A stretch of DNA of 64,000 nucleotides from Prochlorococcus sp. AG-363-O06 (GCA_003280085.1 QCFY01000001.1:124001-188000), one strand, 5' to 3'; counted from the stretch's first letter, positions 1 through 9,790 are shown. Translations and numbers: made by a program. The notes: generated by a model not told the origin, from the letters alone.

Positions 1-34
1 CGGCCTGATCGATCAAGTGGTAACCAGTCTTTAG
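1..34 (+). CDS. clpP: ClpP protease subunit, 3' end only
   Basis: Only the last ten codons and a TAG stop are inside the window; they read GLIDQVVTSL. This matches the C-terminal part of the ClpP serine protease, where GLID is a common motif. The gene stops 113 bp before clpX, which fits the conserved cyanobacterial order tig-clpP-clpX. The partner relation (ClpX unfolds substrates and feeds them to ClpP) supports the call. Which ClpP paralog this is cannot be told from ten residues. Confidence 0.7.
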   Translation, partial: GLIDQVVTSL

Positions 35-147
35 AAAACAGGAACATTACGGATGGCTGACGAAGTAGTTATCTCGGACGATCCTGGTAAAGAAGACTGA
101 CAACATTCGTCAGATCCTGTTCCCTTTATTGAGCTGCTTAAAAGCCG

Positions 148-1509
148 ATGGCAAAGTTCGATGCTCATCTGAAGTGTTCCTTTTGTGGCAAGTCCCAGGA
201 TCAAGTCAGAAAGTTAATCGCAGGCCCTGGGGTCTATATCTGCGATGAATGCATAGATCTATGCAATGAAATTTTGGATGAAGAGCTATTAGATGGCCAA
301 GGTAATCCTCGAAATAGTAATGATCCACATCGCAAATCAACTTCAGAAGCTGCTTCAACAAACAAGCCTGCGCCCACACTTGCGTCGATTCCAAAACCCC
401 TCGAAATCAAAGGTTTTCTTGATGAACAAGTAGTTGGTCAAGAATCAGCCAAGAAAGTACTTTCAGTTGCCGTATACAACCACTACAAACGGCTTGCTTG
501 GCAAGGTGATGGAACTGGAGAAATTGAAAAAACTGCCACCAAGCTCCATAAATCGAACATTCTTCTTATTGGGCCAACTGGTTGCGGCAAGACTTTGCTT
601 GCTCAAACACTTGCTGAAATGCTTGATGTACCTTTTGCAGTCGCAGATGCAACAACACTCACAGAAGCAGGCTATGTAGGTGAAGACGTAGAAAACATTC
701 TTTTAAGACTCCTGCAAAAAGCAGATATGGATATTCAACATGCTCAAAGAGGAATTATATATATCGATGAAATCGACAAAATCGCAAGAAAAAGTGAAAA
801 CCCATCAATCACAAGAGACGTCTCAGGTGAAGGGGTACAGCAGGCACTTCTGAAAATGCTTGAAGGGACTGTTGCGAATGTCCCTCCTCAAGGCGGAAGA
901 AAGCACCCATACCATGACTGTATTCAAATTGATACAAGTCAAATCCTTTTCATATGCGGGGGAGCATTTGTAGGACTAGAAGATGTTGTTCAAAGAAGAT
1001 TGGGAAAAAATTCAATTGGTTTTATGCAAAGCGAACAACGAGGACGGAGCACGCGTAATCATCGTGACATCGACGCCAGTGAAGTTCTCAAGCACCTTGA
1101 ACCTGATGATCTTGTTAAATATGGACTAATTCCTGAATTTATCGGCCGCATGCCTGTTAGTGCTGTCCTAGAGCCATTAGATGCTCAAGCACTTGAATCG
1201 ATTCTCACCGAACCGAGAGATGCACTGGTCAAACAATTCAGAACCTTAATGAGCATGGATAATGTGAAACTAGACTTTGAAGCCGATGCTGTTCAAGCAA
1301 TAGCTCAGGAAGCACATCGTCGCAAAACAGGCGCACGCGCTTTAAGAGGCATAGTTGAAGAATTAATGCTTGATCTTATGTATGATCTGCCATCTCAAAA
1401 AGATGTTCAGAGCTTCACTGTAACCAGTGCAATGGTTGACAAACATACTGGCACCAAAGTTTTGTCACTTCCTCCAAACGAGGAAATTCAACAACAAGAG
1501 TCGGCATAA
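148..1509 (+). CDS. clpX: ATP-dependent Clp protease ATP-binding subunit ClpX
   Basis: AAA+ unfoldase that recognises tagged proteins and threads them into ClpP in the cytoplasm. The 453-residue protein shows the N-terminal zinc-binding domain (Cys10, Cys13, Cys32, Cys35), Walker A GPTGCGKT at 142-149, the GYVG pore loop at 175-178, Walker B IIYIDEID at 203-210 and the IGF loop that docks on ClpP (SIGF near 289-292). Length is slightly above that of E. coli ClpX (424) because of a longer linker at residues 50-80. It follows clpP and is 3 bp from the next gene, so co-transcription is likely. The start has no strong Shine-Dalgarno but fits the family N-terminus. Confidence 0.97.
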   Translation: MAKFDAHLKCSFCGKSQDQVRKLIAGPGVYICDECIDLCNEILDEELLDGQGNPRNSNDPHRKSTSEAASTNKPAPTLASIPKPLEIKGFLDEQVVGQESAKKVLSVAVYNHYKRLAWQGDGTGEIEKTATKLHKSNILLIGPTGCGKTLLAQTLAEMLDVPFAVADATTLTEAGYVGEDVENILLRLLQKADMDIQHAQRGIIYIDEIDKIARKSENPSITRDVSGEGVQQALLKMLEGTVANVPPQGGRKHPYHDCIQIDTSQILFICGGAFVGLEDVVQRRLGKNSIGFMQSEQRGRSTRNHRDIDASEVLKHLEPDDLVKYGLIPEFIGRMPVSAVLEPLDAQALESILTEPRDALVKQFRTLMSMDNVKLDFEADAVQAIAQEAHRRKTGARALRGIVEELMLDLMYDLPSQKDVQSFTVTSAMVDKHTGTKVLSLPPNEEIQQQESA

Positions 1510-1512
1510 ATT

Positions 1513-2217
1513 ATGGCTGCTGCAGATCACCTGCAGGTTCTTCGACAGCATGGCCTTTTCTATCACCATGGAATAGACCTAGGAGATGGTTCAGTAGCCC
1601 ATTACCTTGAAGGTCGTGAAATCTTAAGAAGCCCAGTAATTGATTTCTGTAAAGGGCAAGATATCGAAGTTATCAATCATGCAATAGCTTCATCTAAATC
1701 AACAACTCTAAGGCGAGCCATGAGTCGCATAGGCGAAAAGAACTACAACTTACTATTCAATAATTGTGAACATTTTGCGAATTGGTGCAAGACAGGCTTG
1801 CACCATAGCCAACAAATGGATCAATTTATTCAAACTGGAATGTTAGGAATAACAGCTATGAGTAAGTTACTTCCATTAACGGCAATATCAAAATTACAAA
1901 ATATAGTAACCCAAACTTTTTTAGATGAAAAGTCAAAAGATAATGCAAAGAAAGAACTTGAAAAGCTAGAGGAACTTCGGATTAGATTATTTAAAAAGCT
2001 AGATGAAATACTAGAAAAAGTAATTATGAAAGTTCAGAGTGAGCCCCATACCCTAGAAATCACCCCGAAGATTAATCACTCACGTGATCTTTTGGTTAAA
2101 GGTCAACATATTGAAGATGCATTAACGGCATTAGCAAGTTTAGAAAGCAGAATTACTGCTCTACTTAACAATTCAAATGAAAAAACTGAGTATTCTCACA
2201 GTCCCCGAAGGTTCTAA
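1513..2217 (+). CDS. LRAT-domain (NlpC/P60-like fold) protein
   Basis: A 234-residue protein with the signature of the LRAT/HRASLS thiol acyltransferase-hydrolase group. It has HHGIDLGDG with His18, VAH with His30, and NNCEHF with Cys85 as the likely nucleophile. The spacing His18-His30 equals that of the His60-His72 pair in animal LRAT. A hydrophobic stretch lies around 106-130 and a charged, probably coiled-coil region at 138-175. Family members transfer or hydrolyse acyl groups on lipids or peptides; the substrate here is unknown. It begins 3 bp after clpX and its stop overlaps the dnaX start by one base, so it is probably made together with both. It is probably not an ordinary Clp or replication subunit. 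Confidence 0.75.
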   Translation: MAAADHLQVLRQHGLFYHHGIDLGDGSVAHYLEGREILRSPVIDFCKGQDIEVINHAIASSKSTTLRRAMSRIGEKNYNLLFNNCEHFANWCKTGLHHSQQMDQFIQTGMLGITAMSKLLPLTAISKLQNIVTQTFLDEKSKDNAKKELEKLEELRIRLFKKLDEILEKVIMKVQSEPHTLEITPKINHSRDLLVKGQHIEDALTALASLESRITALLNNSNEKTEYSHSPRRF

Positions 2218-3965
2218 TGAGCCAGGCCTATCAACCACTTCACCATAAGTACCGTCCAGAGCGCTTTGATGATCTCATCGGGCAGGAAGCAATAGCGTCT
2301 ACTCTGAAGCAGGCACTCAAAACAAATAGAATTGCGCCTGCCTACCTTTTTAGCGGTCCAAGAGGCACAGGGAAAACATCAAGCGCAAGGATACTGGCAC
2401 GTTCACTAAACTGCCTAAAAAGTGAACTGCCTACTACAGAGCCATGTGGTCAATGCGATTTATGTCATTCGATTTCAACTAGTAGCTCATTAGATGTAAT
2501 AGAAATTGACGCTGCATCTAACACCGGTGTTGACAATATACGGGAACTTATTGAGAAATCTAAATTCTCACCTGTACAAGCTCGATGGAAAGTTTATGTA
2601 ATAGATGAATGCCATATGTTATCGACAGCAGCCTTTAATGCATTACTAAAAACTCTTGAAGAACCGCCTAACAAAGTCATTTTTATTTTAGCTACAACGG
2701 ATCCACAACGTGTTCTTCCAACCATCATAAGTAGATGCCAAAGATTTGAATTTAGGCGTATTAAATTCAATGAGCTCACAAATCATTTACAAGTAATTGC
2801 AACAAAAGAAAATATTGAGATTGAATCAGCCGCTATTGAATTAATTGCTCAGAGAGCAGAAGGAGGACTCCGTGATGCAGAAAGCATGCTCGACCAATTA
2901 AGTCTTTTAACCCAACCTATAATGTCATCATCTGTATGGGATTTATTAGGTGCAGTTCCAGAAGAAGAACTACTCTTAATTGCATCAGCAATTGCCAGAA
3001 AAGATCCCGAATTGATATTAGAAACTACTAGGAAATTAATGAATTATGGCAAAGAACCTATTTCCATTCTGGAAGGCATAGTATCGATATTGAGAGATCT
3101 AATTATTATAAATGCAAATCGTACCAAGAAAAATCTACTTAGCTGTTCACAAAACCTACATGAGCAACTAGAAGATATTTCAGAGCAGATTAGCTTAGAG
3201 AAGCTACTTAAATGGCAATCAAAGTTAAGAGGAGCTGAAATTCAACTTCGTCAAAGTGTACAACCAAGACTCTGGCTAGAAGTTATTCTTTTGGGCTTAT
3301 TGGCTGAAGGAAGTAATGAGAATCAAAGAAACATAGAAAAAGCAAAAATTAACTCCACTTTTAAAGAAAAATCTTCAACCGATAAAAAGATTCAGGAAGA
3401 GAAGTCTGAAAATAAAAATAAAACAATCGTAAAAGATAAAGCTCAACAATACAATCTCAATGAATTATGGCAAGAAATACTAAGCAGATTGGAGCTCCCT
3501 TCAACTCGAATGTTGCTTTCACAACAAGCCAATTTAGTACGCTTGACAAGTGATACTGCTGTTATCAATGTAGCCAGCAATTGGATGGGTATGGTACAAA
3601 GTCGAAGCAATCTTTTAGAGCAAGCAATTAATTCAACCCTATCAAGCTCTAGGAAACTAATTATAGAGAATTGCAATAGCAAGGAATTTAAATTAGAAAA
3701 AAAAGAATTAAATAAAAAGCAAGATATTATTATTGAAGGTCTGCCGGAAAAATCTGAAAACAAGCCAAAGGTCGAAAATAATTCTTTATCAGAAACGCTC
3801 CCAATGCAAAAAGCGGGAATAGCAAGTAATAATGACTCTGATAACAAGGTAAGCACTCAAGAAGTATCAACGTCCCAAGAAACCTTTAAAGGGCTTGACC
3901 AAGATGCAAAAAGATTTGCTGATTTCTTTAATGGGGAACTATTAGATGGTGAGGAAAAAAATTAA
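2217..3965 (+). CDS. dnaX: DNA polymerase III subunit gamma/tau
   Basis: Clamp-loader ATPase that loads the sliding clamp and ties it to the polymerase core. The 582-residue protein has Walker A GPRGTGKT at 47-54, a zinc-binding cluster with Cys77, Cys80 and Cys83, a DECH Walker B at 130-133 and the sensor region with SRC at 172-174. Domain III follows to about residue 370. A low-complexity Lys/Glu linker (about 375-410) and a helical C-terminal domain (about 412-480) follow, then a poorly conserved acidic/polar tail. The ATG overlaps the stop of the LRAT-like gene by one base (TAATG), suggesting translational coupling. No intein is present. An A8 run at 3697-3704 is discussed as a possible frameshift site. 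Confidence 0.95.
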   Translation: MSQAYQPLHHKYRPERFDDLIGQEAIASTLKQALKTNRIAPAYLFSGPRGTGKTSSARILARSLNCLKSELPTTEPCGQCDLCHSISTSSSLDVIEIDAASNTGVDNIRELIEKSKFSPVQARWKVYVIDECHMLSTAAFNALLKTLEEPPNKVIFILATTDPQRVLPTIISRCQRFEFRRIKFNELTNHLQVIATKENIEIESAAIELIAQRAEGGLRDAESMLDQLSLLTQPIMSSSVWDLLGAVPEEELLLIASAIARKDPELILETTRKLMNYGKEPISILEGIVSILRDLIIINANRTKKNLLSCSQNLHEQLEDISEQISLEKLLKWQSKLRGAEIQLRQSVQPRLWLEVILLGLLAEGSNENQRNIEKAKINSTFKEKSSTDKKIQEEKSENKNKTIVKDKAQQYNLNELWQEILSRLELPSTRMLLSQQANLVRLTSDTAVINVASNWMGMVQSRSNLLEQAINSTLSSSRKLIIENCNSKEFKLEKKELNKKQDIIIEGLPEKSENKPKVENNSLSETLPMQKAGIASNNDSDNKVSTQEVSTSQETFKGLDQDAKRFADFFNGELLDGEEKN

Positions 3966-3968
3966 AAG

Positions 3969-5297
3969 TCATGCCTTAATAATTTGTTGACCTTGATGAC
4001 TTGTCTTTGCCCATACCAAATTCTTTTGAAATAAGGCCATCTTGATAGTTACCCAAGGAATAACAACAAACCAATGTGCTAAATAAATGATTGCGACCAA
4101 CAATGAAAATGCATTTGGGATTGGCAAGGCTGGTCCCTCACTTTTAGTGCTGCACCCCCGCCAATATGCAAGTCCAGAAATACTAAATGCAACGAAAGAC
4201 AGAGGCCAATAAGTTGGCATCGACTTAGTCAAAAGAGATGCAATCAAGTCAATCAACGAAATGACTGGAAGTGCATATTGGAGAAGAAAGAAGCAAAGCA
4301 AATCTATACGCTTAATCAATGTCAGCTGACCAAATAAGAAAAAAGGCCAATAATCAAAAAACCTCTGCAAACCTCCTTCAGCCCATCTCAGTCTTTGCCT
4401 CCAGAGCGCATGTATAGAAAGAACAGCTTCCTCATGAACTGGAGGGTCCCACAGGATCCCCACGAAAGCGTGGCAAGTCAATAAGCGAAAACTCAAGTCA
4501 AGATCATCAGTAACGGTTTCCTCATTAAATCCTCCACATTTCTCGAGAACACTTCTTTTGATTAATTGACCATTGCCACGCAGTTCAACAACACCTCCAG
4601 TCGCTAAGCGGCCTTGTTGAATAACCGCATCCATAGCCATCTCCATTGACTGGCAAAGAGTCAGAAGGTTCTGTCGAGAATTAACTACAGATTTCCTCAA
4701 CTGAACTGCAGACCAACCACCTTGCCGAGCAAAAAGAATTAATCGCTTTAAAGTGTCATCTTGAAGCTGAGCATCAGCATCAAGGATAAATAACCATTCA
4801 CCATTGGCATAAGTCAATGCCTGATTGAGGGCACCAGACTTTCCACCACCGGCATTTCTTGAGCGATTAATAACATTTAAATCCGGGAAATCACCTTGCA
4901 ACTGAGATAATAAATTTGTAGTCTCATCTTGACTTCCATCATCAATAATCCATACTTTAAGTTTATCTTTTGGGTATACAAGAGTATGTAATTGCTCTAC
5001 AAGTCTAGCTATAACCGTTTCTTCATCTCTGGCAGCAACAAAAATATCAATAGTAGGGAAGACCTCTTCTAACCCCCCAGCCATATAGGGTTTTGCATTT
5101 TGCAAAATCTTTTTCCTATCGCGTAAAACAGTTTGCAAGCCATAACCGCCTAACAAAACAGCCAAAACAATTGCTGGAAAAAACCTCCGTAAACCTTCAA
5201 ACCAATGGGGAGAAAAGCCAGCCCAGGCACAAGCAACTAAAAACAAGGCTGTCTTAAACCGCCTTTGTTCTCCAGTCACAGCAGCCTTAAGGGCCAT
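3969..5297 (-). CDS. Family 2 glycosyltransferase, membrane-bound, processive type
   Basis: A 442-residue inner-membrane glycosyltransferase. It has hydrophobic N-terminal segments (about 15-55) and a GT-A catalytic domain with IDDGS (Asp119, Asp120), DADA at 173-176, TDDLDL from 263 and the acceptor motif QRLRW at 301-305. At least three membrane spans follow at about 318-425. This is the architecture of polysaccharide synthases such as cellulose, N-acetylglucosamine or hyaluronan synthases; the sugar cannot be named. It lies 38 bp downstream of the SpoIID-like gene on the same strand, so the two probably form an envelope-related operon. Its 3' end is only 3 bp from the end of dnaX. Confidence 0.85.
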   Translation of the reverse strand: MALKAAVTGEQRRFKTALFLVACAWAGFSPHWFEGLRRFFPAIVLAVLLGGYGLQTVLRDRKKILQNAKPYMAGGLEEVFPTIDIFVAARDEETVIARLVEQLHTLVYPKDKLKVWIIDDGSQDETTNLLSQLQGDFPDLNVINRSRNAGGGKSGALNQALTYANGEWLFILDADAQLQDDTLKRLILFARQGGWSAVQLRKSVVNSRQNLLTLCQSMEMAMDAVIQQGRLATGGVVELRGNGQLIKRSVLEKCGGFNEETVTDDLDLSFRLLTCHAFVGILWDPPVHEEAVLSIHALWRQRLRWAEGGLQRFFDYWPFFLFGQLTLIKRIDLLCFFLLQYALPVISLIDLIASLLTKSMPTYWPLSFVAFSISGLAYWRGCSTKSEGPALPIPNAFSLLVAIIYLAHWFVVIPWVTIKMALFQKNLVWAKTSHQGQQIIKA

Positions 5298-5335
5298 GGG
5301 TTTCTCAAAGTTGAGGGACTTTAAATGGATTTTCC

Positions 5336-6901
5336 TTACTCAAGCAAAGACCCATAAGTTGTTCCAGGGTAGTAATACTTCAGAATTTGCTTAGGGCTCC
5401 AACCCTGTTGAGCTAAATCAATTGCACCAGCTTGTGAAAGTCCTGCCCCATGGCCAAAACCTCCACCTAAAAACTCCCATGTTTCTTCACCTACTTTATT
5501 AACTACAAATAAAGTACTAGGCAAAATCGTTAAATACCGACGAATTTCATCCAGTTTCAAAATAATCGGAGGCTCTTCAGCTGGGAAACCAATCTCTAAA
5601 GCAACCACTCTTCCACTAGGACCTCTTTCAAGAACCTTAATCGTTTCGGGAACAAAAGCACTTTTTCTTAGAGGAAGCAAGAAAGTTTTGAACTGAAAAG
5701 AGGATACTTTGCGTGCCCAGCGAAAACGAGGATGTTTAGTGCCATTCGCACCTTCTTGCCTTTGAAGCATTTCCTTAAGTCTATTGTTATCGAGTGGAGT
5801 TCTAAAACTTTGATTCCACTGAACAGAGCCATCTGGATAAGATCTTAAATAGGGCAATGGATCAATAGCCCAAGCTTCTGTACCAGCAGCTGAAACGCCA
5901 CCATTGCTTGCATGATAAACAGCATTAATTGGTTTACCTTTCCAACGCAATATCTTTCCAGCAGTATTAATGATTGAACTTTTGATGCGACTAGAGGCTT
6001 TACTTGGATCCTTATAAACCTGACATTGAGTATCACTACAAAGATGATACCCATCAACAGAAAACCTCTTGCTATTAGCTAATGCCCATGTCCTCGCTAA
6101 AACAGCTTGAGCAGACAATGCAGCGGAGGGAGATCCCGAACCAATTTCATGGGGAACCACTCCCTGCAAATACCTTTCAAGAGGTACATGCTCTACAAAA
6201 GTCCACGTCCCATAAGCATCAGGTTTCAAGGAAAAAGGCCCCCAATAAACACCACCCTTCCAAAGCAAGCCCTCAGGAGCTTCAATTTGTATAGGACCTG
6301 ACAACAACAGTTCACCGCCAGTCCCCCTTAAAACTGGGCGAATTTCATCCTTCAATAGAGTGGTCAATGTAAATGCTTCGGAATTATTTAATAAAGGCCC
6401 CTGATTTACTAGCCATACCTCCCAATCCTTGGGCCTAGCTATGACTGCACTTTCCTTCTGATTCTTATTCAACTTTAAAAAAACCCTTTGGGCAGACTCA
6501 TAACTTGAAAAAGGGCCAAGAACTTGACGAGAAAATTTTTGAGCCGCTTGTAATGGCACTTTTCGCCACTTAATTGTGATTTGAGATGACTTGTGCACTA
6601 ACCCATCGGCATCCTTAAGGACCAAAGGCTTAGCGCCAGCACTGACTAGACGCAATTCAGATGCGCTAAAGGTTTCTTTGATTCCTTGGCCTAAATAAGC
6701 TTGCAGCCCAACTAATAAAACAGGATTGGACTTCGTCAAGCGAGGGGCCATAGGCACATGCCTGTGAGTTGATCTTTGAGATGGTTCAGAAGCAAAAGAG
6801 AAAGTATTTACATCACACCCCCAACTAATAAAAGCCGCTGTTAACACAGCAAGGCCTGATGAAAACTTGCGGGAAGTAAGCAAAAAAGACTTTATGGGCA
6901 T
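5336..6901 (-). CDS. SpoIID/LytB-domain exported protein
   Basis: A 521-residue exported protein. The N-terminus has a basic stretch and a hydrophobic core (about 15-28) ending at Cys29, so it is secreted or possibly a lipoprotein, although the lipobox is imperfect. Residues about 126-146 (GPFSSYESAQ) resemble a SPOR peptidoglycan-binding repeat. A SpoIID domain follows, with LERYLQGVVPHEIG (Glu252 is the likely catalytic acid) and a C-terminal GFGHGAGLSQAGA block near 482-495. SpoIID is a lytic transglycosylase acting on denuded glycan strands during Bacillus sporulation; cyanobacterial relatives presumably remodel peptidoglycan. The gene is upstream of a membrane glycosyltransferase in the same direction. 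Confidence 0.88.
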   Translation of the reverse strand: MPIKSFLLTSRKFSSGLAVLTAAFISWGCDVNTFSFASEPSQRSTHRHVPMAPRLTKSNPVLLVGLQAYLGQGIKETFSASELRLVSAGAKPLVLKDADGLVHKSSQITIKWRKVPLQAAQKFSRQVLGPFSSYESAQRVFLKLNKNQKESAVIARPKDWEVWLVNQGPLLNNSEAFTLTTLLKDEIRPVLRGTGGELLLSGPIQIEAPEGLLWKGGVYWGPFSLKPDAYGTWTFVEHVPLERYLQGVVPHEIGSGSPSAALSAQAVLARTWALANSKRFSVDGYHLCSDTQCQVYKDPSKASSRIKSSIINTAGKILRWKGKPINAVYHASNGGVSAAGTEAWAIDPLPYLRSYPDGSVQWNQSFRTPLDNNRLKEMLQRQEGANGTKHPRFRWARKVSSFQFKTFLLPLRKSAFVPETIKVLERGPSGRVVALEIGFPAEEPPIILKLDEIRRYLTILPSTLFVVNKVGEETWEFLGGGFGHGAGLSQAGAIDLAQQGWSPKQILKYYYPGTTYGSLLE

Positions 6902-6995
6902 TGCAAATGTTGACTAGTGAAGAAAGTGGAATGAATTAAATTTGCTTCTTGCAAGCCAAAGTCGTAATCTAGTCAATTGTGCATATGGCAAAAGC

Positions 6996-7193
6996 ATGCC
7001 AAAGCTAAAGACCCGCAAAGCTGCTGCGAAGCGGTTCAAAGCAACCAGTACTGGAAAATTCATGCGTCGTCGTGCATTCCGCAATCACCTGCTTGACCAC
7101 AAAAGTCCAAAGCTAAAACGTCATCTAGCAACCAAAGCAGTTGTAGATGAAAGAGATGCGGAGAATGTAAGCCTTATGCTTCCGTATGCATGA
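6996..7193 (+). CDS. rpmI: 50S ribosomal protein L35
   Basis: Sixty-five residues, the usual L35 length, starting [15 protein letters not shown] and rich in Lys/Arg. The open frame extends upstream for 18 codons to 6942, but the ATG at 6996 gives the family N-terminus. The protein binds 23S rRNA in the large subunit. It precedes rplT by 62 bp, the normal rpmI-rplT pair; infC is not adjacent, as is common in this lineage. Confidence 0.96.
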   Translation: MPKLKTRKAAAKRFKATSTGKFMRRRAFRNHLLDHKSPKLKRHLATKAVVDERDAENVSLMLPYA

Positions 7194-7255
7194 TGAATCT
7201 TCTTACATAAAGATTCCAGTCCAAGACTTTTAAATTCTTCAAGTTAATTTTCGCT

Positions 7256-7600
7256 ATGGCAAGAGTAAAAAGAGGCAATGTTGCAAGAAAACGCCGCAAC
7301 AAAATTCTGAGATTAGCAAGAGGCTTCCAAGGAAGTAATGGAAGGCTTTTCAGGACCGCTAACCAGAGGGTTATGAAAGCATTATGCAATGCATATCGAG
7401 ACAGAAGAAGACGTAAGCGTGACTTCAGACGCTTATGGATTGCAAGAATAAATGCAGCAGCAAGAATAAATGGCGTAAGTTATAGCCGCTTTATGGGTAG
7501 TCTTAAAAAAGCAGACATACGTTTAAATAGGAAGATGCTTTCTCAGCTTTCATTAATTGATCCTAAAAGCTTTGAAGAAATTGTATCTAGTGCAAAATAA
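7256..7600 (+). CDS. rplT: 50S ribosomal protein L20
   Basis: A 114-residue, very basic protein starting [16 protein letters not shown] and containing the conserved GFQG and [14 protein letters not shown] blocks. It is needed for early 50S assembly. It lies 62 bp after rpmI. In enterobacteria and Bacillus, L20 or its leader regulates this operon; I see no clear leader structure here. Confidence 0.97.
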   Translation: MARVKRGNVARKRRNKILRLARGFQGSNGRLFRTANQRVMKALCNAYRDRRRRKRDFRRLWIARINAAARINGVSYSRFMGSLKKADIRLNRKMLSQLSLIDPKSFEEIVSSAK

Positions 7601-7734
7601 CAAGCAGGTAAGTTACTTTTATCTAAGAGGTGAATTAAATATTCTATTTAGCCTGTACTGAAAAATTAAATTAATTCACAATTACAATATAAATAGTAAA
7701 CTTAGTCTTATTTTAAGTGCAAAGTAAATACCTG

Positions 7735-8292
7735 ATGAAGACTATCCTCCCAGAAACTTATTTAATCGTATTAATTAGCTTATTGGCTATCATTGCGGTT
7801 CTAGTTGGCCGCCAACTTATAAGTGTACGTCGCGACGAGGGAAAACTAATTAAGCTTGAGAAAAGTGGCTCTGCAGAGTCAAAAGAAGCAAGTGAATTGT
7901 ATGAATTAGCTTCCGTACAGTTACGGAAAAGACTTTACCCTCAAGCACTAACTACGCTGAAGAAAGCTCTAAAATTTCTTGAAAATGAACCACCAGAAGC
8001 AAAGGCACTAATTGAAAATGCAATTGGCTTTGCACTAGCCGCTCAAGACAATTTTGAATCAGCTATAAATCACTATAAAACTGCTATCCAAGCAAAACCA
8101 GACTATCCAGTTGCATTAAATAATCTCGCTTTTGCAAAGCAAAAACTTCAGCAAGTCGACGAGGCAATCGAATTGTATAAACAAGTTTTGGAACTTGAGC
8201 CAAAAAATAAAACTGCCAAAAAGCAGATCAACAAACTGGAACAGATAAAATCTAATAAATTACCAAGTCGTGATGACAGCAGGGGCTTTTGA
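7735..8292 (+). CDS. ycf37: Ycf37-like tetratricopeptide protein (photosystem I assembly)
   Basis: A membrane-anchored TPR protein of 185 residues from the ATG at 7735; a GTG at 7717 would add six residues, and neither has a clear ribosome-binding site. A hydrophobic anchor at about residues 4-24 (LPETYLIVLISLLAIIAVLV) is followed by GRQ and then three TPR-like repeats from about 60 to 165; the last includes DEAIELYKQVLELEPKNKTA. This matches the layout of cyanobacterial/plastid Ycf37, a photosystem I accumulation factor of about 170-180 residues. The family assignment rests on architecture and the N-terminal motif, so a generic TPR protein remains possible. Its end overlaps the convergent downstream gene by 33 bp. 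Confidence 0.6.
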   Translation: MKTILPETYLIVLISLLAIIAVLVGRQLISVRRDEGKLIKLEKSGSAESKEASELYELASVQLRKRLYPQALTTLKKALKFLENEPPEAKALIENAIGFALAAQDNFESAINHYKTAIQAKPDYPVALNNLAFAKQKLQQVDEAIELYKQVLELEPKNKTAKKQINKLEQIKSNKLPSRDDSRGF

Positions 8293-8868
8293 AAGCTTAT
8301 TGATGCATTGTTTTCTCAATTCAAGCCTACCCCCAGGATGAGTCAATCTTGGTGAATTCCATGCAAGCAATCGAGCCCCTTGCAATCCCAAGAATGATCC
8401 TCCATCTTCTAATCCAGGAATGTCATTATTAGAATTCAACAAAATTTCTAATTGATCTGACTTTGCATTTAAATATCCACGAATTGGTATTTTTACATCA
8501 TCTATAAACATTTCTCCACGTAAATCTAGTATTTTGCCGATTGATTTGATACCAGAAAAATTTATTATAACGTCTATATTTGAATCATCCTCAAAAGAAC
8601 GATATACACCACACCATTTCCTAGGAAATGTGTTCACTAGCCCAGTAGCTCTTTTGACAGGGTCAAAATTATTTACAGATCCTTCCAATACAAACGGCTT
8701 GACTTCGAGATTGGTTTTGAGAAGCAAGTCTGTTTCGGCAACATCTTTCTCTGAATCTGACTTGAGGACCTTCTCAATGGGAGGTTGATTAGTAATGTCT
8801 GGAGTCAGAGATTGCTGAATAGCAGCCTCATTAGCTATCCAAAGATCCATTGAACTCAAAAAATGCAT
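8260..8868 (-). CDS. Conserved-type hypothetical protein
   Basis: A 202-residue protein I do not recognise. There is no signal peptide or membrane span. The N-terminal 60 residues are polar and acidic (possible linker). The C-terminal part from VKRATGLVNTFPRKWCGVYRSF onward is richer in beta-type residues and contains GLQGARLLAW and LTHPGGRLELRK. The coding frame is open with codon use like its neighbours. It is divergent from thiG (91 bp apart) and overlaps the end of the ycf37-like gene by 33 bp. The WCGVYRSFEDDSNI stretch is the best handle for a homology search. Confidence 0.6.
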   Translation of the reverse strand: MHFLSSMDLWIANEAAIQQSLTPDITNQPPIEKVLKSDSEKDVAETDLLLKTNLEVKPFVLEGSVNNFDPVKRATGLVNTFPRKWCGVYRSFEDDSNIDVIINFSGIKSIGKILDLRGEMFIDDVKIPIRGYLNAKSDQLEILLNSNNDIPGLEDGGSFLGLQGARLLAWNSPRLTHPGGRLELRKQCINKLSKAPAVITTW

Positions 8869-8959
8869 TGAACCACAGGATGATTACAACACGCTATAAC
8901 CAAATGGGCTAAACAATCTTGCTCAAAAAAGAGTTTTCAAATACAACCGATCTCAAATA

Positions 8960-9790
8960 ATGGCTGAAACGCTCAACAACACTGATCTACTAAAAATTGG
9001 TCCGAAAACCTTCAAAAGCAGACTCTTTACTGGAACAGGAAAGTTCAACAGCACAGATGAGATGCAAAAAAGCCTGGCATGCTCTCAAAGCGAAATGGTA
9101 ACCGTTGCAGTAAGAAGAGTTCAATCTAATGAAATAGGGCATCAAGGCCTTATAGAAAAAATCAACTGGTCTAGATTTTGGATGCTGCCAAACACTGCAG
9201 GGTGTGCCAATTATGAAGACGCAATCCGAGTCGCTCGCCTGGGTAGAGAATTAGCAAAAATTGCTGGTCAAGAAGACAATAATTTCATCAAGCTAGAAGT
9301 AATTCCGGATAAAAAATATCTGTTACCAGATCCATTTGGGACATTAAAAGCAGCAGAAGAGCTTATTAAAGAGGGTTTTACTGTTCTGCCATATATCAAT
9401 GCAGATCCATTACTTGCTAAAAAACTAGAGGAGATTGGATGCGCAACTGTTATGCCTCTTGGCTCCCCTATTGGATCAGGACAGGGACTCCGAAACAAAG
9501 CAAATATTTCATTAATAATTGAAAATTCCAAAATTCCTGTGGTTGTAGATGCAGGAATTGGTGTGCCCAGCGAAGCCTCTATCGCGATGGAGATGGGCGC
9601 AGATGCAGTTCTGATCAACAGCGCCATTGCCTTGGCTCAAAAACCTAGTCTGATGGCAAAGGCAATGGCCAAGGCCGTTCAGGCAGGCAGAGAGGCCTTC
9701 TTGGCGGGTCGATTACCTGTCCGAGAGGATGCCTCCCCAAGCTCTCCCCAAAGAGGGGTTGTTGAACCCGGTAAACATCAAAACGCGTAA
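8960..9790 (+). CDS. thiG: Thiazole synthase
   Basis: Forms the thiazole phosphate of thiamine from deoxyxylulose phosphate, ThiS thiocarboxylate and an imine donor. The 276-residue TIM-barrel protein shows the expected [14 protein letters not shown] (Lys111 as Schiff-base lysine), [22 protein letters not shown] and [12 protein letters not shown] blocks. The tail after GREAFLAGR is about 15 residues longer than in some homologs. No other thiamine gene is adjacent, and the 91-bp upstream region shows no recognisable TPP riboswitch. The psb34-like gene follows after 77 bp. Confidence 0.96.
   Translation: MAETLNNTDLLKIGPKTFKSRLFTGTGKFNSTDEMQKSLACSQSEMVTVAVRRVQSNEIGHQGLIEKINWSRFWMLPNTAGCANYEDAIRVARLGRELAKIAGQEDNNFIKLEVIPDKKYLLPDPFGTLKAAEELIKEGFTVLPYINADPLLAKKLEEIGCATVMPLGSPIGSGQGLRNKANISLIIENSKIPVVVDAGIGVPSEASIAMEMGADAVLINSAIALAQKPSLMAKAMAKAVQAGREAFLAGRLPVREDASPSSPQRGVVEPGKHQNA

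Noticed and set aside
53-100. 15-codon ORF MADEVVISDDPGKED between clpP and clpX
   Set aside because: Very short, no convincing ribosome-binding site, and only acid composition to recommend it; probably chance.
8869-8959. Possible TPP riboswitch before thiG
   Set aside because: The 91-bp space lacks the conserved CTGAGA and ACCTGA-type core, so no riboswitch is supported.
9268-9627. 119-codon open frame antisense to thiG
   Set aside because: Shadow of the conserved thiG coding sequence; no start signal or domain.
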